A DNA stretch of 64,000 bases, from the NCBI RefSeq assembly GCF_963678635.1, contig NC_087063.1, positions 25,056,701-25,120,700 of the forward strand, in the 5' to 3' direction. Source of the stretch: Symsagittifera roscoffensis (taxonomy: Eukaryota; Xenacoelomorpha; Acoela; Convolutidae). This document shows positions 10,069-22,222 of this stretch, in pieces. The notes below the pieces were generated by a model. It was not told the DNA's origin and made no database searches. It saw only the letters and a list, made by a program, of their open reading frames with translations. Made by a program: the position numbers and the translations under genes. How positions within the stretch are numbered: the first letter of the stretch is position 1; every line of letters starts with the position of its first letter.

Positions 10069-10412
10069 TGTTGCATTTTCTTTTTTTATTTGAAATCATG
10101 TGTTTTTGTTCCATATAGGTATTTCATTTGAAGTCGATTGACTTAAAAATTGTTTGTTTCTTTCCCAGAAAAGCAATGGAAGTTTCGATACCTTGGAAAA
10201 AGCTATTGTGTTTTCTTTTTTCTTTCCAAGAATAAGATCAATCTATATCCTTTTTTTTTTATTCTAGGCACGTATGTCATTTTAAGTTGATTGACTTATA
10301 GTTTATTGTTCCATTCCCAGAAAATGATGGAAGTTCCAATACCTTTGCAAAATCCATATTTTTTTTCCTGGAACAATATGCTGCTTTATCTTGCGAATTG
10401 TTAGCTAGCTCA

Positions 10413-10484
10413 GGCCTTGGGCGGAATTTAACCACCGATCTCCTGTTTACTAGACAGTCGGTTAAACCGCTAAGCCACAAGACC
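10413..10484 (-). pseudogene. A head, class II
   Basis: T loop TTAAATT loses C56. Confidence 0.68.
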
Positions 10485-10950
10485 TGTTGCTTTTTCTTTT
10501 TTTATTTAAAATAATGTGTTTTTGTTCCATATAGGTATGTCATTTGAAGTCGATTGACTTAAAATTTTTTTGTTTCTTTCCCAGAAAAGCAATGGAAGTT
10601 TCGATACCTTGGAAAAAGCTATTGTGTTTTCTTTTTTTTTCCAAGAATAAGATCAATCTATTTTTTTTTCAATTTCTAGCGCAGTTTCTGGGCGGAATCG
10701 AACCATCGACCTCCTGTAAAATACACAGGATCCTTATCCCCTAAGCCACTAGAATTGTTCGTTTCAAGTTTTCCGATTCAAAACTGTTTGTTCTTTTTCT
10801 TAACACGTTTATCATTTGGAGTTGCTTGGCTTATAGTTTTTTGTTTCATTCCCAGAAAAATGAATGGAAGTTTCAATGCCTTGAAAAAAGCTATATTTTT
10901 TCTTCCAGGAACAAGATGGATCTTCATCCTACAAATTGTTAGTTAGCTCA

Positions 10951-11022
10951 GGTCTTGGGCGGCTTTGAACCACCGATCTCCTGTTTACTAGACAGGCGCT
11001 TTAACCGCTAAGCCACAAGACC
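10951..11022 (-). tRNA. A head, Thr(AGU)-like
   Basis: Identical to 9997-10068. Confidence 0.75.
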
Positions 11023-11366
11023 TGTTGCATTTTCTTTTTTTATTTGAAATCATGTGTTTTTGTTCCATATAGGTATTTCATTTGAAGTCGATTGACTTAA
11101 AAATTTTTTGTTTCTTTCCCAGAAAAGCAATGGAAGTTTCGATACCTTGGAAAAAGCTATTGTGTTTTCTTTTTTCTTTCCAAGAATAAGATCAATCTAT
11201 ATCCTTTTTTTTTTATTCTAGGCACGTATGTCATTTTAAGTTGATTGACTTATAGTTTATTGTTCCATTCCCAGAAAATGATGGAAGTTCCAATACCTTT
11301 GCAAAATCCATATTTTTTTTCCTGGAACAATATGCTGCTTTATCTTGCGAATTGTTAGCTAGCTCA

Positions 11367-11438
11367 GGCCTTGGGCGGAATTTAACCACCGATCTCCTGT
11401 TTACTAGACAGTCGGTTAAACCGCTAAGCCACAAGACC
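11367..11438 (-). pseudogene. A head, class II
   Basis: Identical to 10413-10484. Confidence 0.68.
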
Positions 11439-11903
11439 TGTTGCTTTTTCTTTTTTTATTTAAAATAATGTGTTTTTGTTCCATATAGGTATGTCATTTG
11501 AAGTCGATTGACTTAAAATTTTTTTGTTTCTTTCCCAGAAAAGCAATGGAAGTTTCGATACCTGGAAAAAGCTATTGTGTTTTCTTTTTTCTTTCCAAGA
11601 ATAAGATCAATCTATTTTTTTTTAATTTCTAGCGCAGTTTCTGGGCGGAATCGAACCATCGACCTCCTGTAAAATACACAGGATCCTTATCCCCTAAGCC
11701 ACTAGAATTATTCGTTTCAAGTTTTCCTATTCAAAACTGTTTGTTCTTTTTCTTAACACGTTTATCATTTGAAGTTGCTTGGCTTATAGTTTTTTGTTTC
11801 ATTCCCAGAAAAATGAATGGAAGTTTCAATGCCTTGGAAAAAGCTATATTTTTTCTTCCAGGAACAAGATGGATCTTCATCCTACAAATTGTTAGTTAGC
11901 TCA

Positions 11904-11975
11904 GGTCTTGGGCGGATTTGAACCACCGATCTCCTGTTTACTAGACAGGCGCTTTAACCGCTAAGCCACAAGACC
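11904..11975 (-). tRNA. A head, Thr(AGU)-like, consensus
   Basis: No deviation from the consensus. Confidence 0.8.
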
Positions 11976-12438
11976 TGTTCATTTTCGTTTTTTTGATTTA
12001 AAATCACGTGTTTTTGTTCCATATACGTATGTCATTTGAAGTCGATTGACTTAAAAGTTTTTTGTTTCTTTCCCAGAAAAGGAATGGAAGATTCGATACC
12101 TTGGAAAAAGCTATAGTGTTTTCTTTTTTCTTTCCACGAATAAGATCATTCTATTTCCTTTTTTTTATTTCTAGCGCAGTTTCTGGGCGGAATCGAACCA
12201 TCGCTGTTATAAACAGAGTATCCTTATCCCCTAAGCCACAAGAACTGTTGGTTTCAAGTTGTCCGATTCAAAATAGTGTGTTCTTTTTCTTAACACGTTT
12301 GTCATTTGAAGTTGCTTGACTTATAGTTTTTTGTTTCATTCCCAGAAAAAGAATGGAAGTTTCAATACCTTTGAAAAAGCAAGATTTTTTTTCCTGGAAC
12401 AATATGCTGCTTTATCCTGCGAATTGCTAGCTAGCTCA

Positions 12439-12511
12439 GGCCTTGGGCGGAATTTGAACCACCGATCTCCTGTTTACTAGACAGTCGGTTAAACCGCTAA
12501 GCCACAAGACC
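12439..12511 (-). pseudogene. A head, class II
   Basis: AGT anticodon; paired with the B-less unit that follows. Confidence 0.7.
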
Positions 12512-12854
12512 TGTTGCTTTTTCTTTTTTTATTTGAAATCATGTGTTTTTGTTCCATATAGGTATTTCATTTGAAGTCGATTGACTTACAATTTTTTGTT
12601 TCTTTCCCAGAAAGGGAATGGAAGTTTCGATACCTTGGTAAAAGCTATATTGTTTTCTTTTTACTTTCCAAGGATAAGATCATTCTATATCCTTTTTTTT
12701 TACTTCTAGGCACGTATGTCATTTTAAGTTGATTGACTTATAGTTTATTGTTCCATTCCCAGAAAATGATGGAAGTTCCAATACCTTTGCAAAATCCATA
12801 TCTTTTTTTCCTGGAACAAGATGGTGCTTTATCCTGCAATTGTTAGCTAGCTCT

Positions 12855-12927
12855 GTCCTTGGGCGGAATTTGAACCACCGATCTCCTGTTTGCCAGACAG
12901 GCGGTTAAACCGCTAAGCCACAAGACT
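12855..12927 (-). pseudogene. A head, class II, anticodon GGC
   Basis: Loop CTGGCAA; sibling of 7692. Confidence 0.7.
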
Positions 12928-13121
12928 TATTGTGATTTATTTTTTTGATTTAAATTTATGTGTTTTTGTTCCACGCACGTATATCATTTGAAGTTGCTTG
13001 ACTCATAGTTTTTTTGTTTCCTTCCCAGAAAATGATGGAAGTCTCAATACTTTGGAAAAAGCTATATTTTTTCTTTCCCGAACAAGATGGATCCTTCTTC
13101 TGAGAATTGTTAGTTAGCTCA

Positions 13122-13193
13122 GGTCTTGGGCGGATTTGAACCACCGATCTCCTGTTTACTAAACAGGCGCTTTAACCGCTAAGCCACAAGACC
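13122..13193 (-). tRNA. A head, Thr(AGU)-like
   Basis: Only change is C32 to U in the anticodon loop. Confidence 0.78.
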
Positions 13194-13657
13194 TGTTGCT
13201 TTTTCTTTTTTTATTTGAAATCATGTGTTTTTGTTCCATATAGGTATTTCATTTGAAGTCGATTGACTTAAAAGTTTTTTGTTTCTTTCCCAGAAAAGCA
13301 ATGGAAGTTTCGATACCTTGGAAAAAGCTATTGTGTTTTCTTTTTTCTTTCCAAGAATAAGATCAATCTATTTTTTTTTAATTTCTAGCGGTTTCTGGGC
13401 GGAATCGAACCATCGACCTCCTGTAAAATACACAGGATCCTTATCCCCTAAGCCACTAGAATTATTCGTTTCAAGTTTTCCGATTCAAAACTGTTTGTTC
13501 TTTTTCTTAACACGTTTATCATTTGAAGTTGCTTGGCTTATAGTTTTTTGTTTCATTCCCAGAAAAATGAATGGAAGTTTCAATGCCTTGGAAAAAGCTA
13601 TATTTTTTCTTCCAGGAACAAGATGGATCTTCATACTACAAATTGTTAGTTAGCTCA

Positions 13658-13729
13658 GGTCTTGGGAGGATTTGAACCACCGATCTCCTGTTTACAAGAC
13701 AGCCGCTTTAACCGCTAAGCCACAAGACC
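13658..13729 (-). tRNA. A head, anticodon TGT (Thr UGU)
   Basis: Loop CTTGTAA; mismatches at 27-43 and 51-63. Confidence 0.65.
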
Positions 13730-14197
13730 TATTCATTTTCGTTTTTTTGATTTAAAATCACGTGTTTTTGTTCCATATACGTATGTCATTTGAAGTCGAT
13801 TGACTTAAAATTTTTTTTGTTTCTTTCCCAGAAAAGCAATGGAAGTTTCGATACCTTGGAAAAAGCTATTGTGTTTTCTTTTTTCTTTCCAAGAATAAGA
13901 TCAATCTGTTTTTTAAAATTTCTAGCGCAGTTTCTGGGCGGAATCAAACCATCGACCTCCTGTAAAATACACAGGATCCTTATCCCCTTTAGCCACTAGA
14001 ATTATTCGTTTCAAGTTTTCCGATTCAAAACTGTTTGTTCTTTTTCTTAACACGTTTATCATTTGAAGTTGCTTGGCTTATAGTTTTTTGTTTCATTCCC
14101 AGAAAAATGAATGGAAGTTTCAATGCCTTGGAAAAAGCTATATTTTTTCTTCCAGGAACAAGATGGATCTTCATCCTACAAAATGTTAGTTAGCTCA

Positions 14198-14269
14198 GGT
14201 CTTGGGCGGATTTGAACCACCGATCTCCTGTTTACTAGACAGGCGCTTTAACCGCTAAGCCACAAGACC
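14198..14269 (-). tRNA. A head, Thr(AGU)-like, consensus
   Basis: No deviation from the consensus. Confidence 0.8.
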
Positions 14270-14735
14270 TGTTCATTTTCGTTTTTTTTTATTTAAAATC
14301 ACGTGTTTTTGTTCCATATACGTATGTCATTTGAAGTCGATTGACTTAAAAGTTTTTTGTTTCTTTCCCAGAAAAGGAATGGAAGATTCGATACTTTGGA
14401 AAAAGCTATAGTGTTTTCTTTTTTCTTTCCACGAATAAGATCATTCTATTTCCTTTTTTTTTATTTCTAGCGCAGTTTCTGGGCGGAATCGAACCATTGC
14501 TGTTATAAACAGAGTATCCTTATCCCCTAAGCCACAAGAACTGTTGGTTTCAAGTTATCCGATTCACAATAGTGTGTTCTTTTTCTTAACACGTTTGTCA
14601 TTTGAAGTTGCTTGACTTATAGTTTTTTTGTTTCATTCCCAGAAAAAGAATGGAAGTTTCAATACCTTTGAAAAAGCAAGATTTTTTTTCCTGGAACAAT
14701 ATGCTGCTTTATCCTGCAAATTGTTAGCTAGCTCA

Positions 14736-14808
14736 GGCCTTGGGCGGAATTTGAACCACCGATCTCCTGTTTACTAGACAGTCGGTTAAACCGCTAAGCC
14801 ACAAGACC
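14736..14808 (-). pseudogene. A head, class II
   Basis: Same form as 12439. Confidence 0.7.
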
Positions 14809-15150
14809 TGTTGCTTTTTCTTTTTTTATTTGAAATCATGTGTTTTTGTTCCATATAGGTATTTCATTTGAAGTCGATTGACTTACAATTTTTTGTTTCT
14901 TTCCCAGAAAGGGAATGGAAGTTTCGATACCTTGGTAAAAGCTATATTGTTTTCTTTTTACTTTCCAAGGATAAGATCATTCTATATCCTTTTTTTTACT
15001 TCTAGGCACGTATGTCATTTTAAGTTGATTGACTTTTAGTTTATTGTTCCATTCCCAGAAAATGATGGAAGTTCCAATACCTTTGCAAAATCTATATCTT
15101 TTTTTCCTGGAACAAGATGGTGCTTTATCCTGCAATTGTTAGCTAGCTCT

Positions 15151-15223
15151 GTCCTTGGGCGGAATTTGAACCACCGATCTCCTGTTTGCCAGACAGTCGG
15201 TTAAACCGCTAAGCCACAAGACC
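15151..15223 (-). pseudogene. A head, class II, anticodon GGC
   Basis: GGC loop combined with the class II D arm ending GACTGT. Confidence 0.7.
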
Positions 15224-15568
15224 TGTTGCTTTTTCTTTTTTTATTTGAAATCATGTGTTTTTGTTCCATATAGGTATTTCATTTGAAGTCGATTGACTTA
15301 CAAATTTTTTGTTTCTTTCCCAGAAAGGGAATGGAAGTTTCGATACCTCGGTAAAAGCTATATTGTTTTCTTTTTACTTTCCAAGGATAAGATCATTCTA
15401 TATCCTTTTTTTTTTTACTTCTAGGCACGTATGTCATTTTAAGTTGATTGACTTATAGTTTATTGTTCCATTCCCAGAAAATGATGGAAGTTCCAATACC
15501 TTTGCAAAATCCATATTTTTTTTCCTGGAACAAGATGGTGCTTTATCCTGCAATTGTTAGCTAGCTCT

Positions 15569-15641
15569 GTCCTTGGGCGGAATTTGAACCACCGATCTCC
15601 TGTTTGCCAGACAGGCGGTTAAACCGCTAAGCCACAAAACT
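15569..15641 (-). pseudogene. A head, class II, anticodon GGC
   Basis: 5' end AAGTTTTG; acceptor weakened. Confidence 0.68.
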
Positions 15642-15835
15642 TATTGTGATTTAGTTTTTTGATTTAAATTTATGTGTTTATGTTCCACGCACGTATATCA
15701 TTTGAAGTTGCTTGACTCATAGTTTTTTTGTTTCCTTCCCAGAAAATGATGGAAGTCTCAATACTTTGGAAAAAGCTATATTTTTTCTTTCCCGAACAAG
15801 ATGGATCCTTCTTCTGAGAATTGTTAGTTAGCTCA

Positions 15836-15907
15836 GGTCTTGGGCGGAAATGAACCACCGATCTCCTGTTTATTCGACATTCGGTTAAACCGCTAAGCCA
15901 TAAGACC
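15836..15907 (-). pseudogene. A head, decayed
   Basis: Loop CGAATAA and broken anticodon stem like 3205, but with an intact 3' acceptor strand. Confidence 0.65.
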
Positions 15908-16381
15908 TGTTGCTTTTAGTTTTTTTGATTCAAAATCATGTGCTTTTGTTCCATATAGGTATGTCATTTGAAGTCGATTGACTAAAATTTTTTTTGTTTC
16001 TTTCCCAGAAAAGGAATGGAAGTTTTGATACCTTGGAAAAAGCTATATTGTTTTCTTTTTTCTTTCCAAGATTAAATTGATTCTATTTCCTTTTTTTTTT
16101 AATTTCTAGCGCAGTTTCTGGGCCGAATCGAACCATCGACCTCCTGTAAAATACACAGGATCCTTATCCCCTAAGCCACTAGAATTATTCGTTTCAAGTT
16201 TTCCGATTCAAAACTGTTTGTTCTTTTTCTTAACACGTTTATCATTTGAAGTTGCTTGGCCTATAGTTTTTTTGTTTCATTCCCAGAAAAATGAATGGAA
16301 GTTTCAATGCCTTGGAAAAAGCTATTTTTTTTCTTCCAGGAACAAGATGGATCTTCATCCTACAAATTGTTACTTAGCTCA

Positions 16382-16453
16382 GGTCTTGGGCTGATTTGAA
16401 CCACCAATCTCCTGTTCACTAGACAGGCGCTTTAACCGATAAGCCACAAGACC
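16382..16453 (-). tRNA. A head, Thr(AGU)-like
   Basis: T-stem 52-62 mismatch, A38 to G, D-loop ATCGGTTA. Confidence 0.68.
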
Positions 16454-16926
16454 TGTTCATTTTCGTTTTTTTTTATTTAAAATCATGTGTTTTTGTTCCA
16501 TATACGTATGTCATTTGAAGTCGATTGACTTGAAAGTTTTTTGTTTCTTTCCCAGAAAAGGAATGGAAGATTCGATACCTTGGAAAAAGCTATATTGTTT
16601 TCTTTTTTCTTTCCAAGATTAAGTTGATTCTATTTCCTTTTTTTTTAATTTCTAGCGCAGTTTCTGGGCCGAATTGAACCATCGACCTCCTGTAAAATAC
16701 ACAGGATCCTTATCCCCTAAGCCACTAGAATTATTCGTTTCAAGTTTTCCGATTCAAAACTGTTTGTTCTTTTTCTTAACACGTTTATCATTTGAAGTTG
16801 CTTGGCCTATAGTTTTTTGTTTCATTCCCAGAAAAATGAATGGAAGTTTCAATGCCTTGGAAAAAGCTATTTTTTTTCTTCCAGGAACAAGATGGATCTT
16901 CATCCTACAAATTGTTACTTAGCTCA

Positions 16927-16998
16927 GGTCTTGGGCGGATTTGAACCACCAATCTCCTGTTCACTAGACAGGCGCTTTAACCGATAAGCCACAAGACC
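16927..16998 (-). tRNA. A head, Thr(AGU)-like
   Basis: Like 16382 but with an intact T stem. Confidence 0.72.
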
Positions 16999-17465
16999 TG
17001 TTCATTTTCGTTTTTTTGATTTGAAATCATGTGTTTTTGTTCCATATACGTATGTCATTTGAAGTCGATTGACTTGAAAGTTTTTTGTTTCTTTCCCAGA
17101 AAAGGAATGGAAGATTCGATACCTTGGAAAAAGCTATAGTGTTTTCTTTTTTCTTTCCACGAATCAGATCATTCTATTTCCTTTTTTTTTATTTCTAGCG
17201 CAGTTTCTGGGCGGAATCGAACAATCGCTGTTATAAACAGAGTATCCTTATCCCCTAAGCCACAAGAACTGTTGGTTTCAAGTTATCCGATTCAAAATAG
17301 TGTGTTCTTTTTCTTAACACGTTTGTCATTTGAAGTTGCTTGACTTAAAGTTTTTTGTTTCATTCCCAGAAAATGAATGGAAGTTTCAATACCTTGGAAA
17401 AAGCTATATTTTTTCGTCCAGGAACAAGATGGATCCTTCTACTGAGAATTGTTAGTTAGCTCAGG

Positions 17466-17537
17466 GGTCTTGGGCGGATTTGAACTACCGATATCCTGTT
17501 AACTAGACAGGCACTTTAACCGCTAAGCCACAAGACC
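17466..17537 (-). tRNA. A head, Thr(AGU)-like
   Basis: G10-U25 wobble in the D stem; changes in the variable region and loop position 37. Confidence 0.65.
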
Positions 17538-18001
17538 TGTTGCTTCTAGATTTTTTGATTTAAAATGATGTGTTTTGGTTCCATATAGGTAGGTCATTTG
17601 AAGTCGCTTGACTTAAAACTTTTTTGTTTCTTTCCCAGAAAAGGAATGGAAGTTTCGATACCTGAGAAAAAGCTATAGTGTTTTCTTTTTTCTTTCCAAG
17701 AATAAGATCATTCTATTTCCTTTTTTTAAAATTTCTAGCGCAGTTTCTGGGCGGATTCGCACTATCGCTGCTATATACACAGTATTCTTATCCCCTAAGC
17801 CACAAAAATTGTTGGTTTCAAGTTTTCCGATTCAAAATTGTTTTTTTTTCTTAACACGTTTGTCATTTGAAGTAGCTTGACTTATAGTTTTTTGCTTCAT
17901 TCCCAGAAAATGAATGGAAGTTTCAATAACTTTGAAAAAAAGCAAGATTTTTTTTCCTGGAACAAGATGGTTCTTTATCCTGCGAATTGTTAGCTAGCTC
18001 A

Positions 18002-18074
18002 GGCCTTGGGCGGTATTTGAACCACCGACCTCCTGTTTACTAGACAGTCGGTTAAACCGCTAAGCCACAAGACC
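18002..18074 (-). pseudogene. A head, class II
   Basis: T loop TTCAAATA (8 nt). Confidence 0.68.
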
Positions 18075-18474
18075 TGGTGCTTCTTCTTTTTTCATTTGAA
18101 ATCATGTGTTTTTGTTCCATATAGGTATGTCATTTGAAATCGGTTGACTTAAATTTTTTTTGTTTCTTTCCCAGAAAAGGAATGGAAGTTTCGATACCTT
18201 GGAAAAAGCTATATTGTTTTCTTTTTACTTTCCAAGAATAAGATCATTCTATTGCCTTTTTTTACTTCTAGCGCAGTTTCTGGTCGGATTTGAACCATCG
18301 ACCTCCTGTTTTATACACATGATCCTTATCCCCTAAGCCACTAAAACTGTTGGTTTCATGTTTTCCGATTCAAAATTGTTTGCTCTTTTTCTTAACACGT
18401 TTGTCATTTGAAGTTGCTTGACTTAGAGTTTTTGTTTCCTTCCCAGAAAATGAATGGAAGTTTCAATACCTTGG

Positions 18475-18479
18475 AAAAA
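18475..18479 (-). terminator. candidate Pol III terminator (representative)
   Basis: T5 on the minus strand within the conserved spacer AGCTTTTTCCAAGG. It is the first T run of four or more downstream of an A head, about 62 nt past its 3' end. Similar runs follow most A and B heads. Whether they terminate transcription is inference. Confidence 0.5.
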
Positions 18480-18540
18480 GTTAGATTTTTTCTTCCAGGA
18501 ACAAGATGGATCTTCCTCCTGCGAAATGTTAGTTAGCTCA

Positions 18541-18612
18541 GGTCTTGGGCGGATTTGAACCACCGATCTCCTGTTTACTAGACAGGCGCTTTAACCGCTA
18601 AGCCACAAGACC
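18541..18612 (-). tRNA. A head, Thr(AGU)-like, consensus
   Basis: No deviation. T5 run (minus strand) 62 nt beyond the 3' end, at 18479-18475. Confidence 0.8.
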
Positions 18613-18814
18613 TGTTACTTCTAGTTTTCTAGATTTAAAATCATGTGTTTTTGTTCCATATAGGTATGTCATTTGAAATCGGTTGACTTAAATTTTTTTT
18701 GTTTCTTTCCCAGAAAAGGAATGGAAGTTTCGATACCTTGGAAAAAGCTATATTGTTTTCTTTTTACTTTCCAAGAATAAGATCATTCTATTGCCTTTTT
18801 TTACTTCTAGCGCA

Positions 18815-18886
18815 GTTTCTGGTCGGATTTGAACCATCGACCTCCTGTTTTATACACATGCTCCTTATCCCCTAAGCCACTAAAAC
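18815..18886 (-). pseudogene. B head, representative full-length copy
   Basis: Homologous to A over the D, anticodon and T arms. Anticodon loop is GTATAAA; the acceptor does not pair. Confidence 0.7.
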
Positions 18887-19079
18887 TGTTGGTTTCATGT
18901 TTTCCGATTCAAAATTGTTTGCTCTTTTTCTTAACACGTTTGTCATTTGAAGTTGCTTTACTTATAGTTTTTTTGTTTCATTCCCAGAAAACGAATGGAA
19001 GTTTCAATACCTTTGAAGAAGCAATATTTTTTTCCTGGAACAAGATGGTGCTTTATGCTGCAAATTGTTAGCTAGCTCA

Positions 19080-19152
19080 GGCCTTGGGCGGAATTTGAAC
19101 CACCGATCTCCTATTTACTAGACAGTCGGTTAAACCGCTAAGCCACAAGACC
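19080..19152 (-). pseudogene. A head, class II
   Basis: Additional anticodon-stem change (ctatttact). Confidence 0.65.
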
Positions 19153-19620
19153 TATTGCTTTTACTTTTTTTGATTTAAAATAAAATGTTTTTGTTCCATA
19201 TAGGTGTGTCATTTGAAGTCGATTGACTTAAAAAATTTTTGTTTCTTTCCCAGAAAAGGAATGGAAGTTTCGATACCTTGGAAAAAGCTATATTGTTTTC
19301 TTTTTACTTTCCAAGAATACAATCATTCTATTTCCTTTTTTTTTTAGTTCTAGCGCAGTTTCTGGGCGATTCGAATCATCGACCTCCTGTTATATACACA
19401 TGATCCTTATCCCCTAAGCCACTAGAAAATTTAGTTTCATGTTTTCCGAGTCAAAATTGTTTGTTCTTTTTCTTAACACGTTTGTCATTTGAAGTTGCTT
19501 GACTTATAGTTTTTTTTCCTTCCCAGAAAATGAATGAAAGTTTCAAAACCTTGGAAAAAGTTATACTTTTTCTTCCAGGAACAAGATGGATCTTCATCCT
19601 ACGAATTGTTAGTTAGCTCA

Positions 19621-19692
19621 GTTCTTGGGCGGATTTGAACCAGCGATCTCCTGTTTACTAGACAGTCGCCTTAACCGCTAAGCCACAAGACC
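19621..19692 (-). tRNA. A head, Thr(AGU)-like, weakened
   Basis: Single mismatches in acceptor, T stem and D stem. Confidence 0.62.
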
Positions 19693-20158
19693 TGTTGGCT
19701 TTGGTTTTTTTATTTAAAATCATGTGTTTTTGTTCCATATAGGTAAGTCATTTGAAGTCGAGTGACCTAAAATTTTTTTTGTTTCTTTCCCCGAAAAGGA
19801 ATGGAAGTTTCGATACCTTGGAAAAAGTTACATTGTTTTGTTTTTACTTTCCAAAGTAAGATCATTCTATTTCCTTTTTTTACTTCTGGGGCAGTTTCTG
19901 GGCGCATTCGAACCATCGACCTCATGCTATGTAGAGATGATCCTTATCCCCTAAGCCACTAGAATTGTTGATTTCATGTTTTCCGATTCGAAATTGTTTG
20001 TTCTTTTTCTTAACACGTTTGTCATTTGAAGTTGCTTGACTTATAGTTTTTGTTTCCTTCCCAGAAAATGAATGGAAGTTTCAACACCTTGGAAAAAGTT
20101 AGATTTTTTCTTCCAGAAACAAGATGGATCTTCATCCTGCGAATTGTTAGTTAGCTCA

Positions 20159-20230
20159 GGTCTTGGGCGGATTAGCACCACCGATCTCCTGTTTACTAGA
20201 CAGGCGCTTTAACCGCTAAGCCACAAGACA
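20159..20230 (-). tRNA. A head, Thr(AGU)-like, weakened
   Basis: T loop TGCTAAT, and G1 to T. Confidence 0.62.
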
Positions 20231-20700
20231 TGTTGATTTTAGTTTTTATGATTTAAAATCATGTGTTTTTGTTCCATATAGGTATGTCATTTGAAGTCGA
20301 TTGACTTGAAAAAATTTGTTTCTTTCCCAGAAAAGGAACGGAAGTTTCGATACCTTGGAAAAAGCTATATTGTTTTCTTTTTTCTTTCCAAGAATAAGAT
20401 GATTCTATTTCTTTTTAAATTATTTCTGGAGCAGTTTCTTGGCGGATTCGAACCACCGACCTCCTGTTATATACACAGGATCCTTATCCCCTAAGCCACT
20501 ACAATTGTTGGTTTCACAGTTTCCGATTCAAAACTGTTTGTTCTTTTTCTTAACACGTTTATCATTTGAAGTTGCTTGGCTTATAGTTTTTTGTTTCATT
20601 CCCAGAAAAAAGAATGGAAGTTTCAACACGTTGGAAAAAGTTAGATTTTTTCTTCCAGGAACAAGATGGATCTTCATCCTACGAATTGTTAGTTAGCTCA

Positions 20701-20754
20701 GTTCTTGGGCGGATTTGAACCAGCGATCTCCTGTTTACTAGACAGTCGCCTTAA
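20701..20754 (-). pseudogene. A head, truncated
   Basis: The 5' 18 nt are deleted and fused to spacer (ccttaa joined to gtttcgatacc). Confidence 0.75.
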
Positions 20755-21107
20755 GTTTCGATACCTTGGAAAAAGCTACATTGTTTTGTTTTTACTTTCC
20801 AAGAATAAGATCATTCTATTTCCTTTTTTTACTTCTAGCGCAGTTTCTGGGCGCATTCGAACCATCGACCTTCTGCTATGTACAGATGATCCTTATCCCC
20901 TCAGCCACTAGAATTGTTGGTGTCATGTTTTCCGATTCGAAATTGTTTGTTCTTTTTCTTAACACGTTTGTCATTTGGAGTTGCTTGACTTATAGTTTTT
21001 GTTTCCTTCCCAGAAAAGGAATGGAAGTTTCAATACCTTGGAAAAAGTTAGATTTTTTCTTCCAGGAACAAGATGGATCTTCATCCTGCGAATTGTTAGT
21101 TAGCTCA

Positions 21108-21176
21108 GGTCTTGGGCGGATTAGCACCGATCTTCTGTTTACTAGACAGGCGCTTTAACCGCTAAGCCACAAGACA
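21108..21176 (-). pseudogene. A head with T-arm deletion
   Basis: Three bases missing from the T arm. Confidence 0.7.
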
Positions 21177-21646
21177 TGTTGATTTTAGTTTTTATGATTT
21201 AAAATCATGTGTTTTTGTTCCATATAGGTATGTCATTTGAAGTCGATTGACTGAAAAAAATTTGTTTCTTTCCCAGAAAAAGAATGGAAGTTTCGATACC
21301 TTGGAAAAAAATATATTGTTTTCGTTTTTCTTTCCAAGAATAAGATGATTCTATTTCCTTTTTAAAAAATTTCTAGAGCAGTTTCTTGGCGAATTCGAAC
21401 CACCGACCTCCTGTTATATACACAGGATCCTTGTCCCCTAAGCCACTCGAATTGCTGATTTCACGGTTTCCGATTCAAAATTGTTTGTTCTTTTTCTTAA
21501 CACATTTGTCATTTGAAATTGCTTGACTTATAGTTTTTTGTTTCATTCCCAGAAAATGAATGGAAGTTTCAATACCTTGGAAAAAGCTATATTTTTTCTT
21601 CCAGAAACAAGAAGGATCTTCATCCTACGAATTGTTAGTTAGCTCA

Positions 21647-21718
21647 GGTCTTGGGCGGATTTGAACCACCGATCTCCTGTTTACTAGACAGGCGCTTTAA
21701 CCGCTAAGCCACAAGACC
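21647..21718 (-). tRNA. A head, Thr(AGU)-like, consensus
   Basis: No deviation; T5 run 62 nt downstream. Confidence 0.8.
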
Positions 21719-22150
21719 TGATCATTTTAGTATTTTTGTTTTAAAATCATGTGTTTTTGTTCCATATAAGTATGTCATTTGAAGTCGATTGACTTTAAAA
21801 AAATTTGTTTCTTTCTCAGAAAAGGAATGGAAGTTTCGATACCTTGGAGAAAGCTATATTGTTTTCTTTTTCTTTCCAAGAATAAGATGATTCTATTTCC
21901 TTTTTCTGTTTCTAGCGCAGTTTGTGGGCGGATCCTTATCCCCTAAGCCACTAGAATTGTTGGTTTCACGGTTTCCGATTCAAAAATGTTTGTTCTTTTT
22001 CTTAACCCGTTTGTCATTTGAAATTGCTTGACTTATAGTTTTTGTTTGCTTCCCAGAAAATGAATGGAAGTTTCAATACCTTGGAAAAAGTTAGATTTTT
22101 TCTTCCAGGAACAAGATGGATCTTCATCCTGCGAATTGTTAGTTAGCTCC

Positions 22151-22222
22151 GGTCTTGGGCGGATTAGAACCACCGATCTCCTGTTTACTAGACAGGCGCT
22201 TTAACCGCTAAGCCACACGACA
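22151..22222 (-). tRNA. A head, Thr(AGU)-like, weakened
   Basis: T loop TTCTAAT; acceptor starts TGTCGTG. Confidence 0.65.

Larger units (their letters stand above)
9540..11447 (-). repeat. 954-bp higher-order repeat, two near-identical copies
   Basis: 9540-10493 and 10494-11447 match almost base for base (for example A heads 9997/10951 and 10413/11367, offset 954). Each copy is one A/B dimer (538 bp) plus one B-less unit (416 bp). Confidence 0.9.
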
